From JBBECF01 sp040881945 (GTDB taxonomy: Bacteria; Pseudomonadota; Alphaproteobacteria; Dongiales; Dongiaceae): DNA of 12,210 bases. Positions 7,325 through 12,210 of this stretch are shown here, in pieces. Made by a program: the position numbers and the translations under genes. The stretch lies in assembly GCA_040881945.1 (NCBI GenBank), contig JBBECF010000198.1, positions 1 through 12,210 of the forward strand. The letters run 5' to 3'. Position 1 is the first letter of the stretch. Every line of letters starts with the position of its first letter. The notes under the pieces are model-generated. The model did no database searches and was not told where the DNA came from. It worked only from the letters and a program-made list of their open reading frames with translations.

Positions 7325-7618
7325 ATGGCGAACCGGATGCCCGCGGTACACCCCGGCGAGATTCTTCGCGGCGAGCTCGACGAGCTCGCCATGTCGGCAA
7401 GTGCGTTGGCCAAGGCGCTCGGCGTCGCCCCCAATCGCGTCACCGCGATCCTCAACGGTCAGCGCGGAATCACGGCCGACACGGCGTTGCGGCTGTCGCG
7501 ATATTTCGGAACGTCGCCGGAATTCTGGATGAACCTCCAGCGCAGCTACGACCTCAAGCTCGCCAAGCAAAAGGCCGGCAAGGACATCGACCGCGCCGTG
7601 CGGCCGCGGGCGGCGTAA
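7325..7618 (+). CDS. higA: HigA-family antitoxin, XRE-type HTH protein
   Basis: This 97-residue protein belongs to the HigA (VapI-like) antitoxin family. It opens MANRMPAVHPGEILRGELDEL, the typical family N-terminus, followed by a lambda-repressor-like helix-turn-helix (about 24-64, with AKALGVAPNRVTAILNGQRG) and the conserved TSPEFWMNLQRSYDL (63-77). Such proteins bind and neutralise the HigB mRNA interferase and repress their own operon through the HTH. Here no intact higB is adjacent on either side. The antitoxin may be a solitary survivor, a pure transcriptional regulator, or a neutraliser of a toxin encoded elsewhere. The coding sequence looks intact. It is convergent with ydcV, with 13 nt between the stops. 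Confidence 0.9.
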   Translation: MANRMPAVHPGEILRGELDELAMSASALAKALGVAPNRVTAILNGQRGITADTALRLSRYFGTSPEFWMNLQRSYDLKLAKQKAGKDIDRAVRPRAA

Positions 7619-7631
7619 GCGCCGACGCGGC

Positions 7632-8445
7632 CTACTTCCCAGTCCCGGCGATGTCGTGGGTGCCGCGCGTCAGATAATAGGCGAGCAGGATCGGCACGAA
7701 GGTGACCGCGATCACGAACACGGCGACGACGTTGGTCACCGGGCGCTGGCGCGGCCGCACCAGCTCGGTCAGCATCCAGATCGGCAGCGTCGTCTGCTGG
7801 CCGGCGGTGAAGGTCGTCACGATCACCTCGTCGAACGACAGGGCGAAGGCGAGCATGCCCCCGGCCAGCAGCGCCGTCGCGATGTTGGGCAGCACGACGT
7901 GGCGGAAGGTCTGGAAGCCGTCGGCGCCGAGGTCCATCGACGCCTCGATCAGCGCCGGCGAGGACCGGCGCAGCCGCGCGACCGCGTTGTTGTAGACGAC
8001 GACGATGCAGAAGGTCGCGTGGCCGAGCACGATGGTCCAAGTGCTGAACGGGATGTCGCCGAGGTTGAAGGCGGCGCGCAAGGAAATGCCGGTGACGATG
8101 CCGGGCAGCGCGATCGGCAGCAGGATCAGGAGCGAGATCGCCTCGCGCCCGAAGAACCGGCTGCGGTAGAGCGCGCCGGCCGCTGCCGAGCCGAGCAGCA
8201 GCGCGACAAGCGTCGACATCGCCGCCACGCGCAGCGACAGCAGGAGCGCGTCCCAGATGTCCTGGCGGCCCCAGGCGACGGCGAACCACTTCAGCGTCAG
8301 GCCCGGCGGCGGGAAGACGAAGCTCTTGTCGTCCGTCGTGAAGGCGTAGAGCAAGATGAACCCCAGCGGCACGTGCAGGAACAGGAGCCCGCCGCCGGCG
8401 GCGAGGCGTAGGCCGAGCCCGGCGCGCGGCCGGTCGTCTGTGCGC

Positions 8446-8456
<11 letters not shown>
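7632..8456 (-). CDS. ydcV: ABC transporter permease, YdcV/PotC-like
   Basis: This is the second inner-membrane permease of the importer, 274 residues, with about six hydrophobic segments (first about 17-39, last about 243-263). The binding-protein-dependent permease EAA loop is EASMDLGADGFQTFRHVVLP (171-190), which docks on the ATPase. Segments such as LLPIALPGIVTG, GHATFCIVVV and LAFALSFDEVIVTTFTAG resemble E. coli YdcV more closely than PotC, as I recall those sequences. The ATG at 8456 has a GGGGG run 6 nt upstream and overlaps the end of ydcU by 11 nt. It is the last gene of the operon. No terminator hairpin fits in the 13 nt before the higA stop. Confidence 0.92.
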
Positions 8457-9368
<912 letters not shown>

Positions 9369-9372
<4 letters not shown>

Positions 9373-10412
9373 CGGGGGCGCCCGATGTACTGGTTGTGGG
9401 CGCGCCGCCAGATCAGGCGCACCGGGCGGCCCGGCTCGGGGCCGGCCGCCTGCCCCGAGGTCTCGCGGTTCTGGTCGATGACGGTCAGCTCGCCGCCGCC
9501 GTCGAGGACGACGTTGAAACGGGTGTTGGCGCCGAAATAGAGCACGCTCGCGACCCGGCCCGCGACGGCGAAGCAGTCGGCCGGCACCGCCGCGTCGGGC
9601 GCGGCCAGGCGGATCTTCTCCGGGCGGATCGAAAACGCCCGCGGCGCGCCGGCGATCGCCGCCGCCACGGCGCCTTCGAGCAGGTTCGACACGCCGACGA
9701 AGCCGGCGACGAAGACGGTCGCCGGGTGCTCGTAGATCTCCTCCGGCGTGCCGATCTGCTCGATGCGGCCGCGGTCGAACACCGCCAGCCGGTCGCTCAT
9801 GCTCAAGGCCTCGCCCTGGTCATGGGTGACATAGATGAAGGTGATGCCGACGCGCCGCTGGAGCGCCTTCAACTCGACCTGCATCTGCTCGCGCAGCTTG
9901 AGATCGAGCGCGCCGAGCGGCTCGTCGAGCAGGAGCACGCTCGGCTGGTTGACCAGCGCGCGGGCCAACGCCACGCGCTGGCGCTGGCCGCCGCTGAGCT
10001 GGCTTGGGCGGCGCCCGGCCAGGCCGGCGAGCGCCACCATCTCCAGCATCTCCTCGACGCGCCGGCGCCGCTCGGCCTTGGCGACCTTCCGGATCATCAG
10101 GCCGTAGGCGATGTTGTCGCCGACGGTCATGTGCGGGAACAGGGCGTAGTCCTGGAACACCGTGTTGACGTCGCGCTCATAGGGCGGAACGCCGGCCATG
10201 GAACGGCCGTGGATCAGGATCGTTCCGGCGGTCGGCCGCTCGAATCCGGCGATCAGCCGCAGGCAGGTCGTCTTGCCCGAGCCCGACGGCCCGAGCATCG
10301 AGAAGAACTCGCCGTCGCGGATTTCGAAGTCGACACCGTCGACGGCGCGCACCGCGCCGAAATGGCGGCTGACGTTTGCGAAGCTGACGGCGATGGAGGT
10401 CTCGGGGGTCAT
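9369..10412 (-). CDS. ydcT: ABC transporter ATP-binding protein, YdcT/PotA-like
   Basis: This is the ATPase of the importer, 347 residues. It has Walker A GPSGSGKTT (41-49), Q-loop FQDYALFPHM (86-95), signature LSGGQRQRVA (139-148), Walker B VLLLDEP (159-165), D-loop GALD (167-170) and the H-loop histidine in THDQGEALS (H197). A C-terminal TOBE domain (about 270-347) completes the spermidine/putrescine-type architecture. All catalytic residues are present. I chose the ATG at 10412 (MTPETSIAVSFANVSRHFG) by fit to the family N-terminus. No good Shine-Dalgarno is visible, and an in-frame GTG five codons upstream is an alternative. The open frame continues upstream through the palindrome, the Ns and the homopolymer block, but that extension is an assembly artefact. 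ydcU follows with a 4-nt overlap. Confidence 0.94.
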
Positions 10413-10449
10413 GGCGCTGGACACGGCCGACGAAGGCCGCCGGTCGGGT

Positions 10450-10503
10450 CCTCGCACGGCCGGGCCGGCGGGGGCGCGCCCCCGCCGGCCCGGCCGTGCG
10501 AGG
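10450..10503. repeat. Perfect 54-bp palindrome ending at the scaffold gap
   Basis: The two 27-base arms (10450-10476 and 10477-10503) are exact reverse complements with no spacer, nearly all G and C, with GGGGGCGCGCCCCC at the centre. The last base of the right arm is the last base before the Ns. One reading is a natural, extremely stable hairpin between the binding-protein gene and the ATPase gene, where importer operons often carry a partial terminator or mRNA-stabilising stem. The other is a fold-back artefact in which the contig end copied its own complement. The exact coincidence with the gap favours at least partial artefact. Confidence 0.8.
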
Positions 10504-10551
10504 NNNNNNNNNNGGGGGGGGGGGGGGGGGGCCCCCCCCCCCCCCCCCCCC
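10504..10551. other. Scaffold gap (10 N) plus G18C20 homopolymer artefact
   Basis: Ten Ns (10504-10513) are followed directly by 18 G and then 20 C (10514-10551). A fixed run of ten Ns is a common scaffolding placeholder, so the true distance is unknown. The G18C20 block is itself a palindrome and is best explained as base-calling or assembly failure at a strong GC hairpin, for example poly-G calls from two-colour sequencing joined with their complement. Only 7 bases separate the C-run from the ydcS stop, so the real ydcS-ydcT spacer is missing. Nothing coding should be inferred here. Confidence 0.93.
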
Positions 10552-10558
10552 GCCGCGG

Positions 10559-11740
10559 TCAACGGCCGCCGAGCACGGCGATGTAGTCGGAAACCCACCG
10601 GTAATAGGGCACGCACTCCTTGCCGCCCTTGGGGTCGCCGCAGTCGGCGCGCGGCGTCTTCCAGAAGGCGATGCGCTCGAAGTTGCCCATGCCGTTCACG
10701 TCGCAGCCCGTATCGCCGAGCAGGGCGTTGCCCTTGCACGCCGCCGGCACGGCCGGGACCGAGCCGAACCAGGCGGCGAGATCGCCCTGCAACTTCGGGT
10801 TCAGCGAATGCTCGAGCCACAGATACGCGCAATTGGGATGCGGCGCGTTCGCGTGCATCATCGTGGTGTCGGCCCATCCGGTCGCGCCCTCGACCGGGAT
10901 GGTGCTGGCGACCGGCGCCTTCTGCGAGGCCAGCAGGTTGACCTGGAACGGCCAGGACGACGAGGCGACGAAGCCCTCGTTGGTGAAATCGTCGATCTGC
11001 ACGAAGGCGTCGTGCCAATAGCGGGCGACGAGCTGGCGCTGCGCGCGCAGCAGCACGAGCGCCGCCTGATACTGGTCCTCATTGAGGGCATAGGGGTCCG
11101 CGATGCCGAGCTCCGGCTTGTGGGTCTTCAGGTAAAGCGCCGCGTCGGCGATGTAGATCGGGCCGTCGAAGGCCTGCACGCGCCCCTTGTTCGGCTTGCC
11201 GTCGGGCAGCGTCTTCTCGGTGAACACCACGTCCCAGCTCGTCGGCGCCTCGGGGAAGACCTTGGTGTTGTACATCAGCACGTTGGCGCCCCACTGATAG
11301 GGCGCGCCGTAATGCTTGCCGTCGACGGTATGCCACGGCGCGTTCTGCAGGCGCTCGTCGACCGTGCCCCAGCTCGGGATCAGCGCGGTATTGACCTCCT
11401 GCACGCGGCCGCCGGCGATCAGCCGCAGGCTGGCGTCGCCCGAGGCGGTGACCAGGTCGAAACCGCCCTCGTTCATCAGCGCCACCATCTCGTCCGAGGT
11501 GTTGGCGGTCTTGATGCGGACCGCGCAGCCGGTCTTCTTCTCGAAGTCCGTCACCCAGTCGTAAGCCTTGTCGGTGTCGCCGCGCTCGATGTAGCCGGGC
11601 CAGGCGACGATATCGACCGTGCCCTCGGCCTGGCCGAGGCTCTGCATCGGCTCGGCCAGGGCGAACGCGCCGCCCGTGGCGGCGGCGCCGGCGACCATGG
11701 CCGCGCACGCGACCACTGACCGCAGGATCCTCCCAATCAT
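10559..11740 (-). CDS. ydcS: Periplasmic substrate-binding protein, YdcS/PotD family
   Basis: This is the solute receptor of the importer, 393 residues. It has a Sec signal peptide with basic start MIGRILR, a hydrophobic stretch (about 9-27) and probable cleavage after AFA (about 27). The mature part matches the YdcS branch of the PotD-like family: AWPGYIERGDTDKAYDWV (46-63), LVTASGDASLRLI (96-108), PYQWGANVLMYNT (147-159), DGPIYIADAALYL, GWADTTMM and AAWFGSVPAVP. In E. coli the YdcSTUV system is linked to putrescine uptake, and YdcS has also been reported to have poly-3-hydroxybutyrate synthase activity; whether either holds here is inference. The mature protein is cysteine-rich, with six Cys including a CGDPKGGKEC pair near the C-terminus, so disulphides are likely. 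The ATG at 11740 has AGGGAG 7 nt upstream, which beats the in-frame start 12 codons earlier. Confidence 0.94.
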   Translation of the reverse strand: MIGRILRSVVACAAMVAGAAATGGAFALAEPMQSLGQAEGTVDIVAWPGYIERGDTDKAYDWVTDFEKKTGCAVRIKTANTSDEMVALMNEGGFDLVTASGDASLRLIAGGRVQEVNTALIPSWGTVDERLQNAPWHTVDGKHYGAPYQWGANVLMYNTKVFPEAPTSWDVVFTEKTLPDGKPNKGRVQAFDGPIYIADAALYLKTHKPELGIADPYALNEDQYQAALVLLRAQRQLVARYWHDAFVQIDDFTNEGFVASSSWPFQVNLLASQKAPVASTIPVEGATGWADTTMMHANAPHPNCAYLWLEHSLNPKLQGDLAAWFGSVPAVPAACKGNALLGDTGCDVNGMGNFERIAFWKTPRADCGDPKGGKECVPYYRWVSDYIAVLGGR

Positions 11741-11747
11741 TTGACGT

Positions 11748-11753
11748 CTCCCT
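11748..11753 (-). promoter_or_regulatory. Ribosome-binding site of ydcS (AGGGAG)
   Basis: AGGGAG lies 7 nt before the ATG at 11740 on the minus strand. It is the strongest Shine-Dalgarno among the transporter genes, which fits a binding protein made in excess over the membrane components. It fixes the start at 11740. Confidence 0.7.
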
Positions 11754-11772
11754 ATGTTGCGGTCGGGCGAAC

Positions 11773-11782
11773 GCACGCGTGC
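11773..11782. promoter_or_regulatory. 10-bp perfect palindrome in ydcS leader, possible operator
   Basis: GCACGCGTGC is a perfect 10-bp palindrome between the candidate promoter and the ydcS ribosome-binding site, roughly 15-25 nt downstream of the predicted transcription start. That would suit a repressor site, but a palindrome this short arises by chance often in GC-rich DNA. No regulator gene is nearby to pair it with. Confidence 0.2.
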
Positions 11783-11802
11783 CGACGCCCGAGCGGACGC
11801 AA

Positions 11803-11831
11803 ACGCTATCGCGCCCGCCGGCGATTGTAAA
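11803..11831 (-). promoter_or_regulatory. Candidate sigma-70-type promoter for ydcSTUV
   Basis: On the minus strand, TTTACA (11826-11831) and TAGCGT (11803-11808) are separated by 17 nt. The -35 box matches TTGACA at five of six positions; the -10 box is weak, at three of six. The site lies in the AT-richer 109-bp space between ctaA and ydcS, about 60 nt upstream of the ydcS start. It is the best candidate in that space. Confidence 0.35.
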
Positions 11832-11849
11832 ATCGGAAATGGCCGCGTT

Positions 11850-12210
11850 TCAGGCGCCGCGGCCGGCGCCGCGCAAGCAGTGCAGCGCCCACAACGCCAG
11901 GGTGACCAGGATGACGGCGCCTGCCTGATGGGCGGCGGCGAGCGGGATCGGCACCGCCAGCAGCAGGGTGGCGATGCCGAGCCCGGCCTGCGCGAACACC
12001 ATGACCGAGAACAGGTTCACGGCCGCGCGCGCCGGCCCGGGCAGGGGCGCGGCGCGGCCGCCGAGCCACAGCCACGCGGTCAGCGCCGCCAGCGCGACCG
12101 CCAGGACGCGGTGCGCGAACTGCGCCGTGGCCGGGTTCTCGAACAGGTTGATCCAGGCCGGCTCGAGGCGCAGGGCGTCCGCCGGCACCAGGCGTCCGCC
12201 CATCAAGGGA
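11850..12210 (-). CDS. ctaA: Heme A synthase CtaA/Cox15, C-terminal part (cut by window end)
   Basis: Heme A synthase oxidises the C8 methyl of heme O to the formyl group of heme A, for aa3-type cytochrome oxidases, in the cytoplasmic membrane. The visible 119 or so residues are the C-terminal part. They open PLMGGRLVP, cross a loop with AWINLFENPATAQFAHRVLA, and then run through membrane segments to AAHQAGAVILVTLALWALHCLR. The His in FAHR and the His in AAHQ match the conserved heme-ligand histidine positions of the second half of the protein. The frame is open to the window edge; the ATG/TTG codons near 12203-12206 are internal, since PLMGGRLVP is mid-protein in homologues. The stop is 109 nt upstream of ydcS on the same strand, with a promoter candidate between, so co-transcription is not assumed. 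No metabolic link to the transporter is apparent. Confidence 0.87.
   Translation of the reverse strand, partial: PLMGGRLVPADALRLEPAWINLFENPATAQFAHRVLAVALAALTAWLWLGGRAAPLPGPARAAVNLFSVMVFAQAGLGIATLLLAVPIPLAAAHQAGAVILVTLALWALHCLRGAGRGA

Noticed and set aside
5944..7455. A longer DprA of 503 residues
   Set aside because: The added 122 residues come from the repeat cluster and antisense higA; family members begin close to MPASRRTLTDAERLDWL at 7089.
9396..10586. A 396-codon plus-strand frame antisense to ydcT, running into the gap
   Set aside because: Antisense shadow that includes Ns and artefactual homopolymers.
11765..11785. A sigma-54-like GG/GC pair upstream of ydcS, considered because polyamine uptake can be nitrogen-regulated
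   Set aside because: The spacing between the GG and GC elements does not fit the -24/-12 consensus.

Overview
The window is about 12.2 kb of very GC-rich DNA. Gene content and order point to an alphaproteobacterium, probably near the Rhodospirillales: dprA-topA leading to rnr, a Cox15-like heme A synthase, and two families of intergenic inverted repeats of a kind I associate with that class. It looks like chromosomal housekeeping DNA with one transporter operon. I could not name a species from the sequence. One scaffold gap (10 Ns at 10504-10513) lies inside the transporter operon, so this is a draft assembly or a metagenome-assembled genome.

Region 1 (1-7089), nearly all on the minus strand. 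In transcription order it holds dprA (single-strand DNA-binding RecA loader), topA (DNA topoisomerase I), a 273-bp intergenic stretch with a large inverted repeat, a small cupin, and rnr (ribonuclease R). The cupin stop and the rnr start share an ATGA overlap. A hairpin in the cupin tail sits 6 nt upstream of the rnr start. A short plus-strand hypothetical gene (54-377) converges on the rnr 3' end with an 8-nt gap.

Region 2 (7090-7631), a small accessory patch. It has a repeat cluster of the 'TGTCATTGCCGGGCTTGACC' type and a HigA-family antitoxin gene on the plus strand. There is no intact HigB toxin gene. Directly upstream of higA is a short open stretch ending Asp-Tyr-His-stop, overlapping the higA Shine-Dalgarno. 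This looks like the 3' scar of a deleted higB.

Region 3 (7632-11831), minus strand. It is a complete four-gene ABC importer in the order ydcS (periplasmic binding protein), ydcT (ATPase), ydcU and ydcV (permeases). This is the gene order of E. coli ydcSTUV, and the proteins resemble the E. coli ones closely from memory. The family is tied to putrescine/polyamine uptake. T/U and U/V overlap by 4 and 11 nt. Between ydcS and ydcT lie a perfect 54-bp palindrome ending exactly at the gap, the Ns, and a G18C20 homopolymer block that is almost certainly artefact.

Region 4 (11850-12210) is the C-terminal third of a CtaA/Cox15 heme A synthase on the minus strand, cut by the window end.

I found no CRISPR array, RNA gene, transposase or phage gene, and no convincing new biological system. 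The points most worth a second look are the orphan higA with a higB scar, the hairpin over the rnr start, and the unresolved ydcS-ydcT junction.
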